Below are positions 34,681-42,952 of a stretch of 43,026 nucleotides of DNA, piece after piece. Location of the stretch: NCBI GenBank assembly GCA_002418865.1, contig DIEY01000041.1:1-43026 (forward strand). The letters are read 5' to 3'. Under the pieces are notes generated by a model, which saw only the letters and a program-made list of their open reading frames with translations, ran no database searches and had not been told where the DNA came from. A program made the translations under genes and the position numbers. Source of the stretch: Bacteroidales bacterium UBA5762. GTDB lineage: Bacteria > Bacteroidota > Bacteroidia > Bacteroidales > TTA-H9. Position 1 is the first letter of the stretch. Each line of letters opens with the position of its first letter.

Positions 34681-35319
34681 TTACTTTTTTAATTTTAGCA
34701 TTGCCGGATTTCCTGAATACATTCCTTTTAGCGTGAGACTCTTTCTAACCAATGAGCCTGCTCCAATAACACACCCATCGGTAATTTCAATACCATTGAC
34801 CATGACCGACTGACTTCCCAAAAATGTTTCACTCCCCACTATGCAGTTGCCATTGACCATTGCACCGGTAGAGATATGGCAGTAATCGCCAATCTTTGCA
34901 TCATGTTCAATATTGGCAAATGTATTGATAATGCATCCCCTGCCAATTTCTGCATCGGCATTCACCATGGCATGATGCATCACAACTGTTCCTTCTCCAA
35001 GATGGGCATACCTTGAAACGTGTGCCGTGGAAGCGACTATTGTGGCGAGTCGACCTCCCGCTTCCGCTATTTTTTGATGTAATCTGATTCGCAGAGCCGC
35101 ATCTTTGATATGACCGACAGTGACAAGAAAAACAAAGCCATCTACGTAGTCTTTTATCTGATCATCAGCCCCAATAATTGGATATCCGAGTACGTCCCTA
35201 CCCACATTTTCAGGTATATCCAAAATACCTTTAATATGGAACCCTGCACTTTCAGCCACATCGATCACAGACTTGCAATGTCCGCCACCACCCACTAATA
35301 TGAGATTTTTGAAATTCAT
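34681..35319 (-). CDS. NeuD/PglD-type acyltransferase (LegH candidate)
   Basis: A 212-residue protein with an N-terminal domain starting LILVGGGGHCKSVIDVAESA and a hexapeptide beta-helix from about residue 90 (HLGEGTVVMHHAMVNADAEI, IGRGCIINTFANIEHDAKIG with the catalytic His, GSETFLGSQSVMVNG). It could acetylate the 4-amino sugar made by the LegC-like enzyme, the LegH step. It differs from the PglD-like enzyme at 19125-19769. Confidence 0.85.
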   Translation of the reverse strand: MNFKNLILVGGGGHCKSVIDVAESAGFHIKGILDIPENVGRDVLGYPIIGADDQIKDYVDGFVFLVTVGHIKDAALRIRLHQKIAEAGGRLATIVASTAHVSRYAHLGEGTVVMHHAMVNADAEIGRGCIINTFANIEHDAKIGDYCHISTGAMVNGNCIVGSETFLGSQSVMVNGIEITDGCVIGAGSLVRKSLTLKGMYSGNPAMLKLKK

Positions 35320-35388
35320 AAAAAAGCATTAGGTAAATTTAGATAGTTTCAATACAAATTTTTTATTACAAAGCAATATAATAATATT

Positions 35389-36699
35389 CTAAGAACCTTT
35401 TAAAGGTTCTTTATTTAAATATTTAATTTCTAATATCCCCTTGTTAATTAATTCTTCGACTACTGGCATTAATTCCATTACAGTTATTTTGCTTCTTGTA
35501 GAAATTTCAATAAGATCATTTTCGCCATCAGATAAATTAAGAATCCACATCATAGCTTTTACGAAATCTTCAGTTCCTTTTTGTGACCCAAGAGTTGGAT
35601 ATAATCCTCTTTTGCCTAACTGAGGTTCACAATATGGCATTTTGTTTATATATTTCTCATTATTCTCTATAAGTTCAATAACTTCAAGATACTTTTCCAC
35701 AGATTTCTCTATTGCCTCAAAAGAAATAAAATCTTTATTATCTCCAGATGTATGATATTCAGGATACTTACCATACATAGTACGCATTAATGATCCTACC
35801 GGAAGATTAAATCCCGGAGAACAATATTGCCTTTCATCACTACCACTAGGAAAAAAATCTAGTATTTTATAATCTTTTTCTGTTTGAGATAAAATTATTT
35901 CAACAACTCTATCTGGCAAACTATCTCCTCTTCTGCTTCTTTTGTAAGTAAAGTTACCTTTGTCACCAATACATGTTATCACAAATCCTGCAATTAGATT
36001 TTTCTTCCAAAAATCACCCAAAACTGACAAACTGTAAATGCTCCCAATAGTTTCAGGAACAAATAAAAATCGATATGTATATTTTAAACGAGTTTCTTTT
36101 TTAAGTTGATTATAAATGAATGCACTTACCAATGGCCCTGACAATTCGTTATTTGCCATTGAAGGGTGACATATATAAGTAGATAATAACACCTCTTTTT
36201 CGGATTCACCTTTCAAAATTGCTTCTCCTATTGTCATTGAACCTTGATCATCAAGACTAGAATCAATAAACACATCGTATATTTCGTTTTTATCTAATTC
36301 CAAAAACTGATTGTGAGATAAACAAAAGCCCCATCTTCTTTTATAGTAAGAAGTCAAGTAAGGAATTAGTTCAGGTTGATCAGGTAAAGTATAGAGTTGC
36401 GGTTTTAGTTCATCATAAGAGAGTTTTCCTCGAAATGGCTCTGAATATCCTAACACATGGAGGTTATTCTCTTTAAAATCAACTATTTTATTTCCTTTGC
36501 TATCCTTGATCCATGCTTCGTTTATATTCCACTCAGAAGGAACATTCCAATCAAAACATTTTTTACCACACGGCACTTCGTTAATGTCTAAATCAACAAT
36601 TTCAGAAATTATTTCAAGTGATTCTCTATTACCATTTCCAGTCAGGCTTCTTGTAATAGGCCATAACCTATCAAAATAGTATTCTATTCTATTTTTCAT
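35389..36699 (-). CDS. DUF4910 / M28-like aminopeptidase-domain protein
   Basis: About 436 residues from MKNRIEYYFDRLWPITRSLT (ATG 36699); a longer start at 36729 would overlap the previous gene. The middle holds STYICHPSMANNELSGPLVS, RFLFVPETIGSIYSL, PSGSDERQYCSPGFNLPVGS and YPEYHTSGDNKDF, the pattern of DUF4910/DUF2172 zinc-peptidase-fold proteins. The C-terminal 70 residues look like a winged helix. Such genes recur in polysaccharide loci beside ANL, ACP and AAC(3) genes, so hydrolysis of an amide in glycan assembly is conceivable. Function is unproven. Confidence 0.82.
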   Translation of the reverse strand: MKNRIEYYFDRLWPITRSLTGNGNRESLEIISEIVDLDINEVPCGKKCFDWNVPSEWNINEAWIKDSKGNKIVDFKENNLHVLGYSEPFRGKLSYDELKPQLYTLPDQPELIPYLTSYYKRRWGFCLSHNQFLELDKNEIYDVFIDSSLDDQGSMTIGEAILKGESEKEVLLSTYICHPSMANNELSGPLVSAFIYNQLKKETRLKYTYRFLFVPETIGSIYSLSVLGDFWKKNLIAGFVITCIGDKGNFTYKRSRRGDSLPDRVVEIILSQTEKDYKILDFFPSGSDERQYCSPGFNLPVGSLMRTMYGKYPEYHTSGDNKDFISFEAIEKSVEKYLEVIELIENNEKYINKMPYCEPQLGKRGLYPTLGSQKGTEDFVKAMMWILNLSDGENDLIEISTRSKITVMELMPVVEELINKGILEIKYLNKEPLKGS

Positions 36700-36706
36700 G
36701 TCATTG

Positions 36707-37519
36707 TTATTCAAAATCACTAAGTTCAAATGGTCTCTCTAATTCATTATATATATTCTGTACAATAGAAAATGTTTCTGTATCAAGCAAATAGAATTTA
36801 TTATCATTAAGACGTTTAAGCCAATGGTCAACAATTCGATCTATTCTTCCCAAGATTATCTGAGTCCTATTTTGTTTATATTTTACAATGATATTATTTT
36901 TAATCAAATCATTCTCTATCTTATCCCAGTCATAATTCAAATTAAGCCCCATAGGCCTTACATGATATTTTAAATCACATTTGTAATTATTATTATTAAA
37001 ATCAATAACTTTCCCTCTAAATATTTTATCGTATCTGTAAATTAAAACATTTGAAATTCTTTCTACATAATGTATCAAGGTAGTTGTATGAAATCCAGAT
37101 CCATAGTGCATCAACAAACCTTTATTATTATATAAATAAGCAAATAAAGAACTCCCATCAAATGGATCTATTGCTCCATACAAGTCTATTAATGGATTTT
37201 TTCCTATTCCTGCAAAATTAAAGACTGGCGTTGAAGTACGCCAAGTAGCAATATTTTTTCTGAAATACTCAGAAAGTGTACCTACTTGACTATCGGTTAA
37301 ACGTAAATTATAATCTGCACCTCTACAAAAATCATAATTAAAAGTTGGCATAATGATATTTAAAGAGTTACATATATCTTTCAATATACTGTATTGATCT
37401 TCTAAAAACTGATTGCGACTTTCAAATCTAGTTTTAAAACCATATAAAAGGTCAGAATGAATCAAAATATCCCTTTCACCATTTTTTAAAATATATTCCT
37501 TGGCATTTTCTTTAATCAT
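36707..37519 (-). CDS. AAC(3)-family N-acyltransferase
   Basis: A 270-residue protein related to aminoglycoside 3-N-acetyltransferases and YokD/FrbF: DILIHSDLLYGFKTR, NIIMPTFNYDFCRGADYNLR, TWRTSTPVFNFAGIGKN, DGSSLFAYLYNNKGLLMHYG, and the catalytic-type TTLIHYVE. In this place an antibiotic role is unlikely. FrbF-like members transfer acyl groups from CoA or carriers to amines, so this protein may move an acyl group from the adjacent ACP (39454-39675) to an amino sugar. Confidence 0.85.
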   Translation of the reverse strand: MIKENAKEYILKNGERDILIHSDLLYGFKTRFESRNQFLEDQYSILKDICNSLNIIMPTFNYDFCRGADYNLRLTDSQVGTLSEYFRKNIATWRTSTPVFNFAGIGKNPLIDLYGAIDPFDGSSLFAYLYNNKGLLMHYGSGFHTTTLIHYVERISNVLIYRYDKIFRGKVIDFNNNNYKCDLKYHVRPMGLNLNYDWDKIENDLIKNNIIVKYKQNRTQIILGRIDRIVDHWLKRLNDNKFYLLDTETFSIVQNIYNELERPFELSDFE

Positions 37520-37530
37520 ATAATAACATA

Positions 37531-38250
37531 TTATATAGTCCCATTATCAACATGTATATTTTGGCCAGTAATTGATTCCGCTTTATCACTCAATAAAAAA
37601 GCTACTGTTTCAGCTACAGACCTTATACTGGTCACTGTCTTAAGTGAAGTCCTTTTATATATACGATCCTTTTGCTCTTCGGATAAGGTAGAACTCATTG
37701 CAGTTTCCATAAAACCGGGAACAACAATATTTGAACGTATTCCTAATTGGCCCCATTCACGGGCTGTATTTTTAGAGAAAGCTTCTAATGCTCCTTTACT
37801 GGAAGCATACATAGCTAATCCTTTATATCCGGTGTGAACTGAAATAGATGAAATATGTACGATTGAACCTTTCACTTTATAAAGTAACATATTTCTTAAA
37901 ACATATTTTGTTAACATCATTGGGGTAAAAACATTAACATTATACATGTTTTTTAATCTATCCAGATTAAGATTTGAAATAATGTCATCATAAGCAGTTG
38001 CGGCATTATTTACAAAACCATGTATTGGATTTTTACCAATGAAATCTTTAAACACCTCTTCATTAACATTATCTCCATCAGATAAATCAAAGCTTTTAAA
38101 ATGAATTTTACCTTTATAATTATACTCTAGATTTTTAAATTCATCAGTATGAGTTCTTGCAATACCATAAATATTATTCCCTTGTTCAAGTAAAACCGTA
38201 CAAATTTCTATACCCACACCTCTTGAAACTCCTGTAATCAAAATATTCAT
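37531..38250 (-). CDS. SDR-family oxidoreductase (FabG-like), third copy
   Basis: A 239-residue SDR: MNILITGVSRGVGIEICTVL, FVNNAATAYDDII, HISSISVHTG, the active-site YASSKGALEAF, and the C-terminal TGQNIHVDNGTI. It overlaps the adenylating-enzyme gene by four bases. Within an ACP-ANL cassette it would reduce a 3-ketoacyl-ACP, for instance to a 3-hydroxyacyl group. A role in nucleotide-sugar metabolism (compare PtmA in Campylobacter) is an alternative. Confidence 0.85.
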   Translation of the reverse strand: MNILITGVSRGVGIEICTVLLEQGNNIYGIARTHTDEFKNLEYNYKGKIHFKSFDLSDGDNVNEEVFKDFIGKNPIHGFVNNAATAYDDIISNLNLDRLKNMYNVNVFTPMMLTKYVLRNMLLYKVKGSIVHISSISVHTGYKGLAMYASSKGALEAFSKNTAREWGQLGIRSNIVVPGFMETAMSSTLSEEQKDRIYKRTSLKTVTSIRSVAETVAFLLSDKAESITGQNIHVDNGTI

Positions 38251-39452
38251 AATCTCTTTGTTTTTCCGGTTCTTGTTAATTCTAATTTTTCCACAAATTT
38301 AAATCTTCTTGGTATCTTATAATTTTGTAGTATTTTACTTAATTCCATTCTTAACTCATCTTCTGTAATTTGATTATTTAAAACTATATCTGCACACAAA
38401 ATTGTACCAAGAACTGAATTTGATTTTCCATATACAACTGATTGATTAATTTGTGGAATAGTAGAAAGTGCTTCTTCTACTTCATTTGGATTAACTTTAT
38501 ATCCTCCAATATTAATTAATTCATTCTTTCGTCCTTTAAACTTAAATAAAGTTTTATCATTATTAAACCATTCAATAAGATCACCAGTATGATAAAAATC
38601 TTCATCTAGTTTAATATTATCTGCTTTACCTAATAATGACATATGAAGTAATATTTCGTTATCCTTTATTATGACTTTTTCTTTTATATAATCAGGAATA
38701 TAAAAATACTCTCCTTTTGTGGCAAAAATTGTTCCTGCTTCAGTAGATGCATAAATATTATTTATTTTTGCATTAGGAAAAATAGAAGCAATTGTTTGAT
38801 GTAATTTGACATCAGATTTCTCACCTCCAAAAGTAATTCTAATTACAGAAGAAAATTCACTCTCAAATGGAAGTAATAATCGGTAGAATGTTGGAGTAGC
38901 TGATATATGAGATATCTGAAAATTTTCAATTGAATCATAAATTTCTTTTCGAGTTAACTTGAAGATATTAATCAAGGTGTTTTTATTACGTAAAGCTTGC
39001 AGAAAAACCTGAGTACCTGCCATATGAGTTGGATTATATGCAAAACCCCAAACCTGATTATTATAACTATCACCATTTCTGACACTTCTAGCTAATGAAG
39101 ATAATTTATGTACCACTTTTTTAGGTTGACCCGTTGTTCCTGAAGTATAAATAATTATATCTGAATTTGAATTAAAAACTTTGTCGATTAGTGAGTCTAT
39201 ACTTTCAAAAGATACTGACTCAATTTTCTTTATTTGATTAATAAGTGTTTCATCTATACTCAATTCTGAGGATTTAATATCTTCATCTATTAAAACAATA
39301 GTAAGGTCTCTAGTTAAAGCAATTATAAAATTTTTAAAAAATGAATAGATATTATCTGTTCTAAAATAAGGATAATAAAAAGTTTCTTTATTTACCTCGT
39401 CTAAAAGATTAATGTAAGTAAATGACTTATTTTGATCTACTAAAAAAAGCAT
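38247..39452 (-). CDS. ANL-family adenylating enzyme, second copy
   Basis: About 401 residues from ATG 39452, one base after the ACP stop; an upstream start at 39482 would overlap the ACP gene. The P-loop IIYTSGTTGQPKKVVH, NIYASTEAGTIF, FYHTGDLIEWFN, KGRKNELINIGGYKVNPNEV and the C-terminal TRTGKTKRL (catalytic Lys) are visible. It is shorter than typical ANL enzymes (about 500 residues), mainly in the N-terminal domain. It probably loads a carboxylic acid on the preceding ACP. Confidence 0.85.
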   Translation of the reverse strand: MLFLVDQNKSFTYINLLDEVNKETFYYPYFRTDNIYSFFKNFIIALTRDLTIVLIDEDIKSSELSIDETLINQIKKIESVSFESIDSLIDKVFNSNSDIIIYTSGTTGQPKKVVHKLSSLARSVRNGDSYNNQVWGFAYNPTHMAGTQVFLQALRNKNTLINIFKLTRKEIYDSIENFQISHISATPTFYRLLLPFESEFSSVIRITFGGEKSDVKLHQTIASIFPNAKINNIYASTEAGTIFATKGEYFYIPDYIKEKVIIKDNEILLHMSLLGKADNIKLDEDFYHTGDLIEWFNNDKTLFKFKGRKNELINIGGYKVNPNEVEEALSTIPQINQSVVYGKSNSVLGTILCADIVLNNQITEDELRMELSKILQNYKIPRRFKFVEKLELTRTGKTKRL

Positions 39453-39453
39453 G

Positions 39454-39675
39454 CTATGATAATTTTTGAAAGATCTCACCAACTGTATTTACTAAACCAT
39501 CCTCAAAAATGTCTATATTAAAAATATCTTCTATTTTAACCGTTAATTCTGCTAGATCAAATGAAGTAAAACCCAGATCATCTCTTAAATTATCTGTTTT
39601 ATTCAAATTAGATAATCCGTCTAAATTATTGTTTTTTCTAATTTGATTTATTATCTCTAATACTTTTTCTTCCAT
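39454..39675 (-). CDS. Acyl carrier protein, third copy
   Basis: A 73-residue ACP with predicted phosphopantetheine Ser38 in DDLGFTSFDLAEL and an acidic helix after it. Its sequence is unlike the two ACPs at 16-19 kb. The stop is followed after one base by the start of the adenylating enzyme. The Asp before Ser is Thr (GFTS), as in some secondary-metabolism carriers. Confidence 0.85.
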   Translation of the reverse strand: MEEKVLEIINQIRKNNNLDGLSNLNKTDNLRDDLGFTSFDLAELTVKIEDIFNIDIFEDGLVNTVGEIFQKLS

Positions 39676-39707
39676 AATTTCTTACTTAATATTGAATTTA
39701 TTATTTT

Positions 39708-40847
39708 TTATCTCACACTACTTGGCAAATTTACAACTCTGTCTGCAAACCACTGAGTATTTTCTAAACCGTCTGTTTCACAATCTTTGAACATGGGTAG
39801 CTTGTTCATCAGTTCCCAAACAGGGCGTGTCATAACTCTATTGTCATTTGTGTATTGGAGAAACTCTTGCTGTGTCTGTTTATCTTTAAGTAAAACTGCA
39901 TTTAACCAATAGTTTGATTTGCAATTATCAGGCTCAGTGAAAAAAGTTATATCATTATTATTTTTAAAGTAGTTCTTATAATTTTCTGCAGTTTCTCTCT
40001 TATTTGCTAAAATATTATCTATCTGTTCTAACTGTGCACATCCTAATGCTGCATTTATATTTGGCATTCGATAATTATATCCTATATGATCATGCACAAA
40101 CTCCCAGCGATGAGATACTTTTGCCTGAGTGGTTATATGTTTGGCAAACTTACCCAATTCTTCATCCCTGAAAAGTAACATTCCGCCACCACCTGTGGTT
40201 ATTGTCTTGTTACCATTAAAACTGATTGCACCAATCTTTCCAAAAGTGCCGGTATGTTTTCCTTTATAAAAACTACCAAGACTTTCTGCGGCATCTTCCA
40301 CCAACTCCAGATGATAGCGGTCACAAACAGCAACAAGCTCATCCAAATGAACGGGGTGTCCAAACGTGTGCATGGGCAGACAGGCTTTTATTCTCCTGCC
40401 AGTGCGTTTATTGAAACAACTATCGTTTTTTATCTCGGCATTTTCTTTTAACCAAGCTTCCAAAGCCATGGGTGACAATCCCATCGTGTCCTTGTCTACA
40501 TCAATAAAAACAGGATGTGCACCCATATAACTGATGGCATTGCAAGTGGCAATAAATGTGAGGGCTTGTGTGAGGACTTCATCGTCTCTTTCAACGCCCA
40601 CCAACATCAAAGCCATGTGGAGTGCATTGGTCCCGTTTACGCAGACGACCGCCTTCTTAGCTCTGGTATAGTCAACCATCATTTCTTCGAATCTGTCGAC
40701 AAACTTACCGACACTGGATACAAAGGTGGAATCGATGCATTCATTCAGATATTTTTTCTCGTTCCCTCTGAATGTGGGCACATGAAGTGGAACCATTTCA
40801 TCGGTTCCATATAATTCGTGAATAAAAGAGACAATTTCTTTATACAT
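39708..40847 (-). CDS. legC: LegC-type sugar aminotransferase
   Basis: About 379 residues from ATG 40847; a TTG at 40853 is less likely. It carries MVPLHVPTFRGNEKKYLNEC, VCVNGTNALHMALMLVGVER, LVEDAAESLGSFYKGKHTGT, and the PLP lysine in ISFNGNKTITTGGGGML. HIGYNYRMPNINAALG follows. LegC-family enzymes aminate C4 of UDP-2-acetamido-4-keto-2,6-dideoxyglucose on the way to legionaminic acid. It starts six bases after the dehydratase stop, so the two steps are coupled. It is only distantly related to the aminotransferase at 10323-11465. Confidence 0.85.
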   Translation of the reverse strand: MYKEIVSFIHELYGTDEMVPLHVPTFRGNEKKYLNECIDSTFVSSVGKFVDRFEEMMVDYTRAKKAVVCVNGTNALHMALMLVGVERDDEVLTQALTFIATCNAISYMGAHPVFIDVDKDTMGLSPMALEAWLKENAEIKNDSCFNKRTGRRIKACLPMHTFGHPVHLDELVAVCDRYHLELVEDAAESLGSFYKGKHTGTFGKIGAISFNGNKTITTGGGGMLLFRDEELGKFAKHITTQAKVSHRWEFVHDHIGYNYRMPNINAALGCAQLEQIDNILANKRETAENYKNYFKNNNDITFFTEPDNCKSNYWLNAVLLKDKQTQQEFLQYTNDNRVMTRPVWELMNKLPMFKDCETDGLENTQWFADRVVNLPSSVR

Positions 40848-40853
40848 TCTCAA

Positions 40854-42041
40854 TTACATTTTTGCATCCAGATATTTGCCTTTCTCGATATAATCGAAAT
40901 TGGGATTCATCTCAAAGAACAAATCGACCAGTTCTTTTTTAGTCCAACTACCGCTTTGCTTCATTTTATCAATTGACGCTTTGAAATGATCCAATAAAAT
41001 GGAATCGTAAACAGCCTCGTTTTTGATAATGCCCAGGTTATTAAATCTGTTTAAATCCAAAATTTCATTCTCGGTGAAGAACTCCTCAAAGTCTTTTTCC
41101 CCTGTTGTGTCACTTTCGGTGAAGAGACAAGGCCATTGACCCTTTTGTGGCAGTGCGTGAACCAACTCTCTGGCTTCATCTTCTGTTTTACACAGAAACG
41201 GTTCATACCCTTTGTCTTTTAAATATCGTATGGCAATATCAGAAAAAGTGATCAGGTGGAGGCTCTCACTCAACTTGGGAAAGAAAATATCTCTATTCTC
41301 TCCAAAAATAGTGGACATCAAACAAAGCTCTCCTGATTCTTTGGGAATCACAAAATAACGTTTCACATCGTTGGGAGCCACAATAGGTTGTTTCTTTTCA
41401 ATACGCTGATTGAAACCATGTAACAAGGATCCATCAGAAAAAGCGACGTTGGCAAAACGTGCAGTAGAAATATTGATCTGTTCGCTATATTTCATCAGGT
41501 ACATCTCCATGATGCGTTTGGATGCACCCATCATATTGGCAGGATTGGCTGCTTTGTCGGTAGAAACACAGAAATATTTTTTTACTCCTTTCTCAATGGA
41601 TTGTCTGATAGTTTTTACCGTATTGTAAATATTCACCTCTATCATTCGCATCATGGTGAAAGGGTCCTTTTCGCTGCGTACATGTTTCAGTGCCGAAAGA
41701 TTGAGCACATAATCATATTCTCCGTCAGCATTCCAAAATGCGTCATATTCAATAGAGCCAATATCTAAAGCGAAAGTCTGAAAATCGCCGTCGATGTATC
41801 CGAATGAACTGCGAATATCACGAACTAACTCCACCATGTTGTTTTCACTGATATCCACTACATGTAACTTTCGTGGGTTGCGTTTAAATATCTCTTTGGT
41901 AACGGCTTGACCGATAGAACCGGCACCGCCAATCACCAAAAAACGGGAAGAACTTACTATCTCAGATAGCGCTCTCTCGTTTTCTTGAATGTCCTCAGCG
42001 AACAGTTCCTTTTCTCTCCCGATAAGATTCAGAATATTCAT
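40854..42041 (-). CDS. legB: UDP-GlcNAc 4,6-dehydratase, LegB-type
   Basis: A 395-residue extended SDR. The cofactor motif is VIGGAGSIGQAVTKEIFKRN (near residue 37), then NLSALKHVRSEKDPFTMMRM and the catalytic STDKAANPANMMGASKRIME. The N-terminal 30 residues and C-terminal 80-residue extension are characteristic of LegB-like enzymes. The product, UDP-2-acetamido-4-keto-2,6-dideoxy-glucose, can feed both the LegC-type enzyme next to it and the PglE-like enzyme at 10323-11465. It is the first intact gene of the locus. Confidence 0.87.
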   Translation of the reverse strand: MNILNLIGREKELFAEDIQENERALSEIVSSSRFLVIGGAGSIGQAVTKEIFKRNPRKLHVVDISENNMVELVRDIRSSFGYIDGDFQTFALDIGSIEYDAFWNADGEYDYVLNLSALKHVRSEKDPFTMMRMIEVNIYNTVKTIRQSIEKGVKKYFCVSTDKAANPANMMGASKRIMEMYLMKYSEQINISTARFANVAFSDGSLLHGFNQRIEKKQPIVAPNDVKRYFVIPKESGELCLMSTIFGENRDIFFPKLSESLHLITFSDIAIRYLKDKGYEPFLCKTEDEARELVHALPQKGQWPCLFTESDTTGEKDFEEFFTENEILDLNRFNNLGIIKNEAVYDSILLDHFKASIDKMKQSGSWTKKELVDLFFEMNPNFDYIEKGKYLDAKM

Positions 42042-42490
42042 ATAATAAAAATATATCTAACAGTCAGTTCATGAGCCAGTGTATCACTTTGTGATTATTG
42101 GCCTTATTATCGTGTTAAAATAATCTATATGTGTCTTATTATGTGCAATTTGAAGTGCATAGGATGAACCCTTCAAGCGCACTTCGTGACTACCAGTCAC
42201 ATATTTATTACGCGCGGCAGTTTGATTTTTTACTTGAGCAAAATTACAATAAAAAAACCATATCCTACCTTTTAAATTTCGCCAAAAACAAAAAATGGGA
42301 CATGGCGCTACAATTTTGCTCACCTATAAACACAGTATCCCGCAAAATGTTTCCTGTTGCGCTGTTAAGTTTTTGTCACAATGCTGCGATCACGTCGTAT
42401 GATCGTTAAAATGAGACACAAAACGAGCAATCATCCTCCGGAGATATTTTGCAACTCCCTTACGGCTTCACCTTCGCGGAGAAAATACCG
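42042..42490. other. Leader region upstream of the polysaccharide locus
   Basis: The 449 bases upstream of legB hold no convincing gene; a plus-strand frame at 42131-42409 has no recognisable features. The region should contain the locus promoter, but I do not see a clean TTTG/TAnnTTTG pair. A small inverted repeat atcac-ttt-gtgat lies at 42083-42095, 43 bases upstream of the legB start, and could be an operator or leader hairpin. Residual dehydrogenase-like sequence extends into its right end (about 42430-42490). Confidence 0.5.
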
Positions 42491-42952
42491 CTACATACCA
42501 AGCGTGAAGACGGCAGTATATACCTCATCCACTATCTTCGTAATCTCAGGGGTACTGCCGGAAGTGAATTTCCCGGCACCCCAGCTGGTAAACCCCTTCA
42601 CTTCGAAATTGTCATACCGGGGACTGTACCCGGCAAAGAAATTGAAGTTGAAGGTGAGGCCACTCACCTGCTCAATGATGGGAATACAGTCATCCTCCGT
42701 AATGGTGGTACCGCCACAGAAGTCATACACGACAATATCGCCTCCTGAAAGCACTTTCCCTACAATTTCACAGGCATCCCAAAGGATACGCAGATCGGAA
42801 TCGTTCCTTTCAACAGATATCGGAGGAATGATGATTACATAAAAATTGCATTTGCGTATCTTTTCTACATCGGAGGTGCAGGACAGACCATTCTTTATAG
42901 CCTGTTTCAATAACTCATCCAACACCCTTGACATGCTACCATGGCCATGCAT
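42491..42952 (-). pseudogene. Decayed UDP-sugar 6-dehydrogenase (WbpA/TviB-like) fragment
   Basis: The 153-residue frame aligns with the middle of nucleotide-sugar dehydrogenases: EKIRKCNFYVIIIPPISVER matches the NFYIIxVPTPV region, KVLSGGDIVVYDF the GDIVVYESTVYPG region, EDDCIPIIEQVSGLTFNFNF and FAGYSP the EEDCxPxLExxSGLxxNxDFxxGYSPE region, and TSGSTPE a conserved segment. Key residues are altered (ESTVYPG is DFCGGTT; SPERINPG is lost). Full enzymes are about 430 residues. This is a pseudogene of a UDP-GlcNAc-to-uronate enzyme. Confidence 0.72.

Noticed and set aside
36707..37519. Aminoglycoside resistance gene
   Set aside because: The fold is AAC(3)-like, but the gene is embedded between ACP/ANL/SDR and nonulosonate genes without any mobile resistance context.
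42131..42409. Plus-strand gene of 92 codons in the locus leader
   Set aside because: No recognised motif, no good ribosome-binding context and opposite orientation to all real genes.
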